A DNA stretch of 64,000 nucleotides from the NCBI GenBank assembly GCA_964561785.1, contig CAZLRF010000028.1:1-64000 (forward strand), in the 5' to 3' direction. Positions 40,029 to 48,517 of this stretch are shown here, piece by piece (within the stretch, counting starts at the first letter, position 1; each line of letters opens with the position of its first letter). Under the pieces are notes generated by a model, which did no database searches, was not told where the DNA came from, and was given only the letters and a program-made list of their open reading frames with translations. The position numbers and the translations under genes are program-made. Source of the stretch: DATBSL01 sp964561785 (lineage in GTDB: Bacteria; Acidobacteriota; Vicinamibacteria; Fen-336).

Positions 40029-40071
40029 ATCATCGGGCTGAATCATCGGTTGCATTTACCCTGCTCATCGG
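40029..40071 (+). promoter_or_regulatory. Three direct repeats (A/C)TCATCGG upstream of the hydrogenase operon
   Basis: ATCATCGG at 40029-40036, ATCATCGG at 40042-40049 and CTCATCGG at 40064-40071. Starts are 13 and 22 bases apart, the latter about two helix turns. They lie 108-150 bases before the small-subunit ATG, a position suited to an activator. I could not identify clear -35/-10 boxes in the 257-base spacer (39922-40178). Confidence 0.35.
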
Positions 40072-40178
40072 ATGTCCCAACCTTCGATCCCAAACGCGGG
40101 GCCCGCACGTGACCCCCAAACCAAGCGACAGCGAGCGGGACCCCGGTGGTTCCGGGCCAGAGCAGGGAGGCGACGAGC

Positions 40179-41315
40179 ATGAACGACCTCCGGTTTTTCG
40201 AGAACCCCGTGACGGAGCCCGCCGGTCTCGACCGCCGCGGCTTCGTCAAGGTCGTCACGATGGCCGCGGCCGCGGTGGGTCTCGACGCGACCGCCGCCGC
40301 GAAGATGGTGGAGGCGGCCGCCGCCGGCATCAAGCCGTCGGTGATCTGGCTGCACTTCCAGGAGTGCACCGGGTGCACGGAGTCGCTGCTCCGCACGTCG
40401 CACCCGGACCTCGCGAAGCTCATCCTCGACCTCGTCTCGCTCGACTACCACGAGACGCTGATGGCGGCCGCTGGGGACCAGGCTGAGGACGCCCTCCACG
40501 CGGCGATGAAGGCGAAGGAGGGCAAGTACATCTGCGTCGTGGAGGGGGCGATCCCGACGAAGGACGGCGGGATCTACTGCATGATCGGCGGCAAGACCGC
40601 CCTCCAGATGGTGAACGAGGTCGCCGAGAAGGCCGGGGCGATCGTCGCGATCGGGTCCTGCGCCTCGTGGGGCGGGATCCCCTCCGCGGACCCCAACCCG
40701 ACCGGGGCCACCGGCGCGCCGATGGTGCTCGAGGGGAAGACCGTGGTGACGTTGCCGGGCTGCCCGGCGAACCCCTACATCTTCCTCGGGACCGCGCTGC
40801 AGTACGTCGCGCTCGGCAGCCTGCCCGCGCTCGACGACAAGGGCCGGCCGATGTTCGCCTACGGCCGCACCATCCACGAGCACTGCCCGCGGCGCGCGCA
40901 CTTCGACGCCGGCCGCTTCGTGCAGCAGTTCGGCGACGAGGGCCACCGCCTCGGCTACTGCCTCTACAAGACGGGCTGCAAGGGCCCGGCCACGCACGCG
41001 AGCTGCTCGACGCTGCACTTCGGCGAGGTGGTGGACGCCTGGCCGATCGGCCTCGGGCACCCCTGCTTCGGCTGCACCGAGCAGAGCCTGGCCTTCCGGG
41101 TGCCGCTCCACGACACCGTCATGATCGACCGCCCGACCCCGCCCGACACGTACCCGGGCATCCACGAGGCGCAGGGGAAGGTGGGCGCGATCGCCGCCGG
41201 CGTCGCCGGCCTCGCCGTCGGGGCCGCCCTCGGGGCCGGCTACCGGTTCGCGAAGACGCTGGGATCGGAGCCCGCCGCGCCGCCGGAGGGTGGCGACACG
41301 GGGGTGAAGCCGTGA
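40179..41315 (+). CDS. hybO: [NiFe] hydrogenase small subunit, Tat-exported, Hyd-2 (HybO) type
   Basis: The protein is 378 residues. The twin-arginine signal is DRRGFVKVV at 18-26. The iron-sulfur ligands begin with CTGC (63-66); SCASWGG and a C-terminal CPRR segment follow. At the two positions where oxygen-tolerant enzymes have extra cysteines this protein has Gly, so the proximal cluster should be a standard [4Fe-4S]. A C-terminal hydrophobic helix (about 338-362) anchors it to the membrane. It pairs with the large subunit at 43422. The ATG at 40179 follows AGGGAGG. Confidence 0.95.
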   Translation: MNDLRFFENPVTEPAGLDRRGFVKVVTMAAAAVGLDATAAAKMVEAAAAGIKPSVIWLHFQECTGCTESLLRTSHPDLAKLILDLVSLDYHETLMAAAGDQAEDALHAAMKAKEGKYICVVEGAIPTKDGGIYCMIGGKTALQMVNEVAEKAGAIVAIGSCASWGGIPSADPNPTGATGAPMVLEGKTVVTLPGCPANPYIFLGTALQYVALGSLPALDDKGRPMFAYGRTIHEHCPRRAHFDAGRFVQQFGDEGHRLGYCLYKTGCKGPATHASCSTLHFGEVVDAWPIGLGHPCFGCTEQSLAFRVPLHDTVMIDRPTPPDTYPGIHEAQGKVGAIAAGVAGLAVGAALGAGYRFAKTLGSEPAAPPEGGDTGVKP

Positions 41316-42232
41316 ACCCGGGCCGTCGGCGGGCGCTGCGCGTGCTCGCCGGGACGGGGGCGGCCACCGCGGTCGCGGCGGCCCCGGCGCACGCGGCCCG
41401 CGCGCCGAAGCAGGCCCCTCCCGGCGCGATGGGCATGCTGTACGACACCACGAAGTGCATCGGCTGCAAGGCCTGCGTCGCGGCCTGCAGCGTGGCCAAC
41501 GACCTGCGGCCCGAGCGCAGCCCCGACGGGCTGCACCTGATGCCGCGGGACCTCAGCGGCCGGACGAAGAACGTCATCAAGCTCTACCGGGAGGGAGAGA
41601 GGGTCTCGTTCGTGAAGTCCCAGTGCATGCACTGCGTGGACCCGGCCTGCGCCGCCGCCTGCATGCTGCACTCGCTGCACAAGAACGAGACGACGGGGGT
41701 CGTCGAGTACGACCCGCAGTACTGCGTCGGCTGCCGCTACTGCCAGATGGCCTGCCCCTTCAACGTGGCGAAGTTCGAGTTCGACCGCGCGGTACCGAAG
41801 ATCGTCAAGTGCGAGCTGTGCCGGCACCGGGTCGGGGACGCGACGCTCGCCGAAGACGGCGGCTTCAGCCGCTACCCCAGGGGCCACGGGCCCGCCTGCT
41901 GCGAGGTCTGCCCGCGGGGGGCCGTCATCTACGGCAAGCGCAGCGAGCTGCTGGCCGAGGCCAGGCGGCGCCTCGCCGCCAACCCCGGGGCGTACGTGCC
42001 GAAGGTCTACGGGGAGACGGAGGCCGGGGGGACGCAGGTGCTCTACCTGTCTCACGTCCCGTTCGAGAAGCTCGGGCTGCCCGACTACGGCCCGCAGGGC
42101 GTGCCCCACACCGCGTACACGATCCAGGAGGGCCTCTACAAGGGGTTCATCGCGCCCGTGGTCCTCTACGGGGCCCTCGGGGCGGTCCTCTGGCGCAACC
42201 GCAAGAAGGCGGGAGGGGAGGTGGAGGCATGA
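41312..42232 (+). CDS. hybA: Hydrogenase ferredoxin subunit (HybA-type), Tat-exported
   Basis: The protein is 306 residues. GTG start overlaps the small-subunit stop by four bases. Twin-arginine-like signal RRRALRVLAG at 4-13. Four groups of cysteines for [4Fe-4S] clusters: CIGCKACVAAC, CMHCVDPACAAAC, CVGCRYCQMAC, and CELC with CCEVC. A C-terminal helix (about 280-297) is an anchor. It relays electrons from the hydrogenase to the HybB-type quinone-reacting protein. Confidence 0.93.
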   Translation: MNPGRRRALRVLAGTGAATAVAAAPAHAARAPKQAPPGAMGMLYDTTKCIGCKACVAACSVANDLRPERSPDGLHLMPRDLSGRTKNVIKLYREGERVSFVKSQCMHCVDPACAAACMLHSLHKNETTGVVEYDPQYCVGCRYCQMACPFNVAKFEFDRAVPKIVKCELCRHRVGDATLAEDGGFSRYPRGHGPACCEVCPRGAVIYGKRSELLAEARRRLAANPGAYVPKVYGETEAGGTQVLYLSHVPFEKLGLPDYGPQGVPHTAYTIQEGLYKGFIAPVVLYGALGAVLWRNRKKAGGEVEA

Positions 42233-43410
42233 GCAGCCACGCCCACGCGCACGCTCCGGTGGGCGGGGAGCTCTGGACCCGCCCCTTCCGGATCCTCGTC
42301 GCCGTCGCCGCGCTCGGCGGCGTCATGGCGCTCTGGCGCTTCGCGGCCGGGCTCGCCGCGGTGAGCAACCTGAGCGACGGCTACCCCTGGGGAATCTGGA
42401 TCGCCTTCGACGTCGTCACGGGCACCGCCCTCGGCTGCGGCGGCTACGCGGTCGCTCTCCTCGTGTACATCCTCAACAAGGGCGAGTACCACCCCCTCGT
42501 CCGCCCCGCGCTCCTCACCAGCCTCCTCGGGTACGGGCTCGCGGTCGTCGCGGTCGCGGTCGACCTCGGGCGCCCCTGGGAGCTGTGGAAGGTGCCGGTC
42601 TTCTTCTGGCGCTGGAGCCACTCCCCGCAGCTCGAGGTGGCCCTCTGCGTCGCCACCTACGTCCTGGTGGTGGCGCTCGAGCTCTCGCCCGCCTTCTTCG
42701 AGAAGTGGAAGGCGAGCCCGGACTCGGGCCTGCGCTCCTTCGCCGAGCGGGGGATGCGGCTCGTGAGCCGGGGCATGCTCTGGATCATCGGCCTCGGCAT
42801 CCTGCTGCCGACGATGCACCAGTCCTCGCTCGGGACGATGATGCTGCTGCCGGGGCCGAAGCTCCACCCTCTGTGGTTCACGCCCTGGCTGCCGTTCCTC
42901 TTCCTGGTCAACTCTGTCCTCATGGGCTTCGGCGTCGTGGTGCTGGAGAGCCACGGCGCGGCCTCGGCCTTCGGCCGCCGCCGGGAGACCGTGATGATCG
43001 GCCGCCTCGCGCAGGTCGCGATGTGGGTGGCCCTCTTCTTCGTGGCCTTCCGTGTCGTGGACCTCGCGTCCCGCGGCCGGCTGGGCGCTCTCGCTTCCTG
43101 GTACGGCCTCGCCGTCGCCCTGGAGCTCGGCCTCCTCGTGGCGGGGGCGGCCATCCTGATGTCCGACGCCCGCCGCCGGAATCCCGGCCAGCAGGTCCTC
43201 GCCGGGCTGCTGCTCGTGGTGGGCGGCACCGTCTACCGCTTCAACGTGTACCTCGTCGGCTTCCGGCCGGGCGAGCACTGGAGCTACTTCCCGGCCGTGC
43301 CCGAGCTCCTCATCACCTTCGGGATCGTGGCCCTCGAGATCGCGCTCTACGTGGCCGCGGTGAAGACGTTCCCGATCCTCGCCGGCGAGCCTGAGCCCGC
43401 CCGGGCCTAG
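42229..43410 (+). CDS. hybB: Hydrogenase integral membrane subunit (HybB/NrfD-type)
   Basis: The protein is 393 residues with about nine to ten transmembrane helices and a His-rich start (HAHAHA). It belongs to the NrfD/PsrC family that exchanges electrons with quinones and carries no haem. YPWGIWIAFDVV and DLGRPWELWK are family signatures. The start overlaps the ferredoxin-subunit stop by four bases. Confidence 0.92.
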   Translation: MSSHAHAHAPVGGELWTRPFRILVAVAALGGVMALWRFAAGLAAVSNLSDGYPWGIWIAFDVVTGTALGCGGYAVALLVYILNKGEYHPLVRPALLTSLLGYGLAVVAVAVDLGRPWELWKVPVFFWRWSHSPQLEVALCVATYVLVVALELSPAFFEKWKASPDSGLRSFAERGMRLVSRGMLWIIGLGILLPTMHQSSLGTMMLLPGPKLHPLWFTPWLPFLFLVNSVLMGFGVVVLESHGAASAFGRRRETVMIGRLAQVAMWVALFFVAFRVVDLASRGRLGALASWYGLAVALELGLLVAGAAILMSDARRRNPGQQVLAGLLLVVGGTVYRFNVYLVGFRPGEHWSYFPAVPELLITFGIVALEIALYVAAVKTFPILAGEPEPARA

Positions 43411-43421
43411 GAGGGATGGAG

Positions 43422-45119
43422 ATGGCCAGAATCGTCATCGACCCGATCACGCGAATCGAAGGTCACCTGCGCGTCGACGTCGAGGTGGACGGCGGCTCGG
43501 TGCGGAACGCCTGGGCGTCCGGCCAGATGTGGCGGGGGATCGAGACGATCCTGCTCGGCCGCGACCCCCGCGAGGCCTGGATCTTCACCCAGCGCTTCTG
43601 CGGGGTGTGCACGACCGTGCACGCGATCGCCTCGGTGCGCGCCGTGGAGAACGCCCTGGGCCTCGAGATCCCGCTGAACGCCCAGTACATCCGGAACCTC
43701 ATCGTGATCGCCCACGCGATGCACGACCACATCGTGCACTTCTACCACCTCTCCGCCCTCGACTGGGTGGACGTGGTCTCGGCCCTGAAGGGCGACGCGG
43801 CGAAGGCCTCGGCCCTCGCCGAGAGCCTCTCGCCGTGGCCGATGAACGGCCGGATGCAGATCCAGGCCACCAAGGACAAGCTCGCCGGCTTCGTCGAGGC
43901 GGGCCAGCTCGGGATCTTCGCGAACGGCTACTGGGGCCACCCGGCGATGAAGCTGCCGCCGGAGGTGAACCTCCTGGCCGTCCACCACTACCTGCAGGCC
44001 CTCGACTACCAGCGCAAGGCCAACCAGGTCGTGGCGATCCTCGGCAGCAAGACGCCGAACATCCAGAACCTGGCGGTGGGCGGGGTCGCCAACGCCATCA
44101 ACCTCGACAACCAGGCCACCCTCAACATGGACAAGCTCTACAGGGTGAAGAGCCTCCTCGACGAGGTCGCGGCCTTCGTGCACCAGGTGTACCTGCCCGA
44201 CGTCTGCGCGGTGGGGGCGATGTACCCGGAGTGGCTCGGCTACGGCTCGGGCGTCACCAACTACCTCGCGGTGCCCGACCTGCCCCTCGACACGAAGGGC
44301 ACGCAGTTCGACCTGCCCGGCGGCACGATCCTGGGCGGCGACTTCTCGACCTACAAGGCCATCGAGAGCTTCGACGACGCCTACTTCAAGGACAACGTCG
44401 AGGAGTCGATCGCGCGCTCCTGGTACGACGGCAAGTGGCAGAAGCACCCGTTCGAGGAGACGACCGACCCGAAGTACACGAAGTGGGAGGACGACGGGAA
44501 GTACTCCTGGGTGAAGGCCCCCCGCTTCCAGGGCAAGCCCATGCAGGTGGGGCCGCTCTCCCAGGTGCTCGTCGGCTACGTCGGGGGCCACGAGCCGACG
44601 AAGCGCTGGGCCGACCTCGCGCTCAAGACGGTCTCCAGCATCGCCAGGGTCCAGGTCACCCCGGCCATGCTCCACTCGACCCTCGGCCGTCACGCCGCGC
44701 GGGCCGTCCGCACGGCGGTCATCGCCGAGATGGCCCAGAAGCACTGGAAGCTGCTCGTCGACAACATCGCCAAGGGCGACACCGCGATCTTCAACCCGCC
44801 GACGTTCCCCTCGGGCGAGGTGCGCGGCTTCGGCTTCCACGAGGCGCCGCGGGGGACGCTCTCGCACTGGGCGGTCATCCGGGGCGGGAAGATCGGGAAC
44901 TACCAGGCGGTCGTGCCCACCACGTGGAACGCGAGCCCGCGGGACGCCCGGGACCAGAAGGGGCCGTACGAGGCGTCGCTTCTCGGCAACCCGATCGCGG
45001 ACCCGAAGCGGCCCCTCGAGGTGCTGCGGACCATCCACTCGTTCGACCCCTGCCTCGCCTGCGCGATCCACACCCTCGACCCCGAGGGCCAGGAGATCGC
45101 CCGGGTCAGGACGCTGTGA
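43422..45119 (+). CDS. hybC: [NiFe] hydrogenase large subunit (HybC-type)
   Basis: The protein is 565 residues. Nickel-iron ligands: RFCGVC with Cys60 and Cys63, and DPCLACAIH with Cys544, Cys547 and His550. The last 15 residues after His550 are the extension removed by the maturation protease encoded next. The gene starts at ATG 43422, which sits at the right distance from AGGAGGG; an ATG at 43416 lies inside that ribosome site. Together with the small subunit this makes an H2-oxidising group 1 enzyme, probably periplasmic. Confidence 0.95.
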   Translation: MARIVIDPITRIEGHLRVDVEVDGGSVRNAWASGQMWRGIETILLGRDPREAWIFTQRFCGVCTTVHAIASVRAVENALGLEIPLNAQYIRNLIVIAHAMHDHIVHFYHLSALDWVDVVSALKGDAAKASALAESLSPWPMNGRMQIQATKDKLAGFVEAGQLGIFANGYWGHPAMKLPPEVNLLAVHHYLQALDYQRKANQVVAILGSKTPNIQNLAVGGVANAINLDNQATLNMDKLYRVKSLLDEVAAFVHQVYLPDVCAVGAMYPEWLGYGSGVTNYLAVPDLPLDTKGTQFDLPGGTILGGDFSTYKAIESFDDAYFKDNVEESIARSWYDGKWQKHPFEETTDPKYTKWEDDGKYSWVKAPRFQGKPMQVGPLSQVLVGYVGGHEPTKRWADLALKTVSSIARVQVTPAMLHSTLGRHAARAVRTAVIAEMAQKHWKLLVDNIAKGDTAIFNPPTFPSGEVRGFGFHEAPRGTLSHWAVIRGGKIGNYQAVVPTTWNASPRDARDQKGPYEASLLGNPIADPKRPLEVLRTIHSFDPCLACAIHTLDPEGQEIARVRTL

Positions 45120-45189
45120 AGGCGGCGGCCGGGCGCCGGACGTCGCCGGCGTCCGGCCGCGCGTCGAGCTCGCGAGGGACGGGCCGGCC

Positions 45190-45723
45190 ATGAGCCCCGC
45201 GCGCGTCGGGGTGATCGGCCTCGGCAACGTCCTCATGGGGGACGACGCGTTCGGCCCCTGGGTCGTCGAGACCCTCCTCGCCCGATACGAGCTCCCCGAG
45301 GCTGTCTCCGTCGAGGACCTCGGCACCCCGGGGCTCGACCTCATGCCCTACCTCGCCGACCTCGAGGCCCTCGTCCTCGTCGACACCGTGCGCGCGGAGG
45401 CCCCGCCGGGCACCCTGCGCCTCTACCGGCGGGACGAGATCCTCGCCCATGCGCCCCCGACCCGGCTGAGCCCGCACGACCCCGGGGTCAAGGAGGCGCT
45501 GCTCACGGCCGAGTTCGCCGGACGAGGCCCGCGGGAGGTCCTCCTCGTGGGCGCGGTGCCGGGCGACACCGGGATGGGGGTGCGCCTCAGCCCCGCGGTG
45601 CAGGCGGCGATTCCGCTCGCGGTCTCCGAGGTGCTCCGGGAGCTCGAGCGGCTGGGTTGCCCCGCCCGTCGGCGGGACTCTCCGCCCGCCCCCGACGCCT
45701 GGTGGGCTCGCCCCGGGACCTGA
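45190..45723 (+). CDS. hybD: Hydrogenase maturation endopeptidase (HybD/HyaD-type)
   Basis: The protein is 177 residues. It cuts the C-terminal extension of the large subunit after nickel insertion. Conserved GLGNVLMGDDAFG with the nickel-sensing Glu/Asp positions, then DTV and SPHDPGVKEAL, are visible. It lies 70 bases after the large-subunit gene and 5 bases before the next membrane-protein gene. The C-terminal 25 residues are Pro-rich and beyond the usual end. Confidence 0.93.
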   Translation: MSPARVGVIGLGNVLMGDDAFGPWVVETLLARYELPEAVSVEDLGTPGLDLMPYLADLEALVLVDTVRAEAPPGTLRLYRRDEILAHAPPTRLSPHDPGVKEALLTAEFAGRGPREVLLVGAVPGDTGMGVRLSPAVQAAIPLAVSEVLRELERLGCPARRRDSPPAPDAWWARPGT

Positions 45724-45728
45724 GCCCG

Positions 45729-46163
45729 ATGCCGAGCGCGATCCGCCGGCGGCTGGGCACGCCCGAGGGGCTCGCGGGGCTGGAGCGGGCGCTCGTCGTC
45801 CTGATCGCGCTCCACAGCCTCGTGGTCGGGCTGCTCCTGAGCTTCGCCACCGCGTGGGGCGCCCGCTTCGGGGGCTTCCCGGACCCGGTGCCGCTGTTCT
45901 TCCCGCGGCAGGCGGGAGCGTTCCACTTCGTGGTGGCCGGCGTCTACCTCGTGGAGTACTTCGTGTACCGCGGCGTGCTGATGCTCGTGATGACGAAGTC
46001 GATCGCGGTCGTCTTCCTGGGGCTGGTCACGCTTCTCGGTCCCGCGCCGTGGGTGGTGCCGCTTTCGGGAGTCGGGGACGGGCTCATGGGCTGCCTGGTA
46101 GTGCTGCTCCGGCGGCGTCGCCGGCTCCCCCTGGCGGGGCCGGCCTCCGGGGGCGCGCCGTGA
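45729..46163 (+). CDS. Four-helix membrane protein in the hydrogenase operon
   Basis: The protein is 144 residues. Four hydrophobic segments (about 18-38, 55-75, 77-95 and 98-118) end in an Arg-rich C-terminus. I do not recognise the family; it does not look like HyaC cytochrome b because the right His pattern is absent. It lies between the protease and Rieske genes, overlapping the latter by four bases. Position suggests membrane anchoring or insertion for the Rieske protein or hydrogenase. The ATG at 45729 is five bases after the previous stop. Confidence 0.65.
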   Translation: MPSAIRRRLGTPEGLAGLERALVVLIALHSLVVGLLLSFATAWGARFGGFPDPVPLFFPRQAGAFHFVVAGVYLVEYFVYRGVLMLVMTKSIAVVFLGLVTLLGPAPWVVPLSGVGDGLMGCLVVLLRRRRRLPLAGPASGGAP

Positions 46164-46549
46164 GCGGCGCCGGCCCGCTCTCGCGCGTGCGGCGCCGGAC
46201 GCTCGCGCTTCTGGCCGGCCTGGCCGCCTGCGCGCCCGCCCCCCCGCCCGACCGCCGCGTGCGGATCCACCTGGCGAGCCTGGACGCGGGCGGACGGGTG
46301 GAGATCGAGTACGCGGGGGAGCCCACCGAGGTCGTGCTCGGCCCCGCGGGCGTCGTGGCCCGCACCCTCCTCTGCTCCCACTTCGGCTGCCGCGTGGAGT
46401 GGCGGCCCGCCGAGCGGCGCTACCACTGCCCCTGCCACGAGGGGCTCTTCGATGCCGACGGGGAGCCCGCCGGCGGGCCCCCGAACCGGCCGCTCCGCCG
46501 CGTGCGGGCGGAGGTCGCCGGGGCCGAGGTCGTGATCGGGGAGCCATGA
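46160..46549 (+). CDS. Rieske [2Fe-2S] lipoprotein
   Basis: The protein is 129 residues with a GTG start. The N-terminus is RVRRRTLALLAGLAAC: a twin-arginine-like stretch and a lipobox with Cys at about residue 22. The Rieske cluster motifs are CSHFGC near residue 74 and CPCHEG near 93. It would sit on the outer face of the inner membrane and carry electrons at higher potential than ferredoxins. Its presence inside a hydrogenase operon is unusual; it overlaps both neighbours by four bases. Confidence 0.87.
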   Translation: MSGAGPLSRVRRRTLALLAGLAACAPAPPPDRRVRIHLASLDAGGRVEIEYAGEPTEVVLGPAGVVARTLLCSHFGCRVEWRPAERRYHCPCHEGLFDADGEPAGGPPNRPLRRVRAEVAGAEVVIGEP

Positions 46550-48063
46550 GCGGGCCGACGCTCCTCGTCACCGGCGCGTCCGGGTTCGTCGGCCGCCACC
46601 TCCTGGAGGCGCTCCGGGAGGACCACCGCATCTTCGGCCTCGCCCGCCGCTCGCAGGCCCGCTCGGGGGCGCCGGTCCACCCGAACATCCGATGGTTCCA
46701 GGCCGACATCGGCGACCGGACGGCCCTGGAAGCGGTGTTCCGCAGCGTCCGCGAGGCGGGAGGGGCGGAGGTCCTCGTCCACCTCGCCGCCCACTACGAC
46801 TTCACCGGCGAGGAGTACGTCGAGTACTGGCGCACCAACGTCTACGGCATGCGCAACGTGCTCGAGCTGTCCCGCGACCTCGGGGTGAGGCACGTCCTCT
46901 TCCCGAGCTCGCTCGCCGCCTGCCGGCTGCCCGCCCGGGGCGAGGTCCTCGACGAGACGAGCCCGCCCGACGGCGAGCACGTCTACGCCCGGACGAAGCG
47001 CGCCGGCGAGCAGATGCTGCGGGAGCTCGAGCCGCAGATGCCTTCGGTCGTCTTCCGCTTCGCCGCCCTCTTCTCCGACTGGTGCGAGTACGCCCCCCTC
47101 TACGTGTTCCTCCGGACCTGGCTCTCGAGGGCGTGGAACGCCCGGATCCTGGGGGGACGCGGGGAGACCGCCATCCCCTATCTCCACGTCCGCGACGCCG
47201 TGCGCCTCTTCCGGGCGGTGCTCGGGCGGCTCGACCGCCTCGCTCCCGGTCAGGTCCTGGTCGCGAGCCCCGACGGCGCCGTCTCCCACCGGGAGCTCTT
47301 CGAGGAGGCCACGCTCCTCTACTTCGGGGAGCGGCGCCGGCCCCTGCTCGTGCCCCGGCCGCTGTGCGGCCCCGGCATGTGGGCTCGCGACCTCGCCGGC
47401 CGGCTCCTCGGGGAGCGGCCCTTCGAGCGCCCCTGGATGGCCCGCTACATCGACACCCGCATGACCGCGGACGGCCGCAAGACCCGGGCGCTCCTGGGAT
47501 GGGAGCCGCGCCCGCGCTTCCTCGTCCTGCGACGGCTCCCCTTCCTGATCCACAACCTGAGGTGCGATCCCGTCGAGTGGAGCCGCAGGAACCACGCGGC
47601 GATGAAGCAGGTCCGCGTCCAGAGGCACCTCGTTCTCCACGCGCTGCTGAAGGCGCACGCCCCCACGATCGAGGCACGGTTCCGCGAGGCCGTGCTCGGG
47701 GAGGACGGCCGGCGGCGCTTCCCGGGCCTCGCCCGGCTCGGCCCGGCCGAGCATCCCGGCAACCGCCACGGCTTCGCCCTGCGCCACCTCATCGACACCG
47801 TCGGCACCGGGGAGCGGATGGAGTTCGTGGCCTACTGCCGCGACCTCGCCGAGCGCTGCCACGAGACGGGCGTCCCCGCGGAGGAGGTGTGCGGGGCCCT
47901 CGAGGCGATGGGTGCGGCCGCGGTCCGGACGCTGCGGCAGGACCCGGAGTCCCTCGCGTTGCGCGCGGAGATCCACGAGCACCTGCTGATGACGCTCCGC
48001 TGGGGCTGCGACGAGGTCCAGGAGGTCTACGAGCACCTCGGCGCGCGGGCGGCGGTATCCTGA
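46546..48063 (+). CDS. SDR-family NAD(P)-binding enzyme with a C-terminal helical domain, copy 1
   Basis: The protein is 505 residues. Residues 1 to about 330 are an extended short-chain dehydrogenase/epimerase: TGASGFVGRHLL (Rossmann), a Ser in SSLAAC and the catalytic YARTK (YxxxK). It resembles nucleotide-sugar epimerases or steroid-type reductases. Residues about 365-500 form a helical domain that looks like the RsbRD N-terminal, non-haem globin-like sensor fold (HETGVPAEEVCGALEAM). That part is inference by pattern. A paralogue of the same layout lies at 50497-52110. ATGA overlap with the Rieske gene; the response regulator follows 18 bases after its stop. Confidence 0.75.
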   Translation: MSGPTLLVTGASGFVGRHLLEALREDHRIFGLARRSQARSGAPVHPNIRWFQADIGDRTALEAVFRSVREAGGAEVLVHLAAHYDFTGEEYVEYWRTNVYGMRNVLELSRDLGVRHVLFPSSLAACRLPARGEVLDETSPPDGEHVYARTKRAGEQMLRELEPQMPSVVFRFAALFSDWCEYAPLYVFLRTWLSRAWNARILGGRGETAIPYLHVRDAVRLFRAVLGRLDRLAPGQVLVASPDGAVSHRELFEEATLLYFGERRRPLLVPRPLCGPGMWARDLAGRLLGERPFERPWMARYIDTRMTADGRKTRALLGWEPRPRFLVLRRLPFLIHNLRCDPVEWSRRNHAAMKQVRVQRHLVLHALLKAHAPTIEARFREAVLGEDGRRRFPGLARLGPAEHPGNRHGFALRHLIDTVGTGERMEFVAYCRDLAERCHETGVPAEEVCGALEAMGAAAVRTLRQDPESLALRAEIHEHLLMTLRWGCDEVQEVYEHLGARAAVS

Positions 48064-48081
48064 GCGGGCGGGGAGGGACGA

Positions 48082-48510
48082 TTGGGCACGGGCCGGAAGA
48101 TCCTGATGATCGACGACGACGTGAACCTCGTGAGCGTCTTCCGCCTGGTCTGCGAGAGCAGGGGGTACGAGTTCCACTCCGCGGGGTCGGCCCTGCAGGG
48201 GCTCGCCGCGATCGAGACGGTGGAGCCGGACCTCGTCATCCTCGACGTGATCATGGAGGACTTCGTGGCGGGGTTCCGCGTCGTGAACGAGCTGCGGGCG
48301 GACCCCTCGTCGCGCTACGCGCGGTTCTCGCGGGTTCCGATCATCATGCTGACGAGCGTCACCTCGAAGACCCAGGTCGACTTCGCCCAGCGCGTGGGCA
48401 CCGCTCTGCTGCCCGTCGACGCGTTCGTCGAGAAGCCGGTCAAGCCGGCCGAGATGCTCGCCACGATCGAGGCGGTGCTCGAGCGGGCCCGGTCGGGGAC
48501 GGGGGCCTGA
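48082..48510 (+). CDS. Single-domain response regulator
   Basis: The protein is 142 residues. Receiver with MIDDD at 9-13, phosphoacceptor Asp55 (LVILDVI), switch Thr in MLTSVT and Lys in VEKPVKP. There is no output domain. It starts with TTG at 48082 and GGGAGGGA upstream, 18 bases after the SDR stop, so it is the last gene of the hydrogenase operon. Likely partner is the sensor kinase in the convergent operon; their ends are 7 bases apart. Confidence 0.9.
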   Translation: MGTGRKILMIDDDVNLVSVFRLVCESRGYEFHSAGSALQGLAAIETVEPDLVILDVIMEDFVAGFRVVNELRADPSSRYARFSRVPIIMLTSVTSKTQVDFAQRVGTALLPVDAFVEKPVKPAEMLATIEAVLERARSGTGA

Positions 48511-48517
48511 GCGGGGC

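Noticed and set aside
39922..40178. Sigma54 promoter for the hydrogenase operon
   Set aside because: GG and GC elements occur in this spacer but not with the required 10-base separation.
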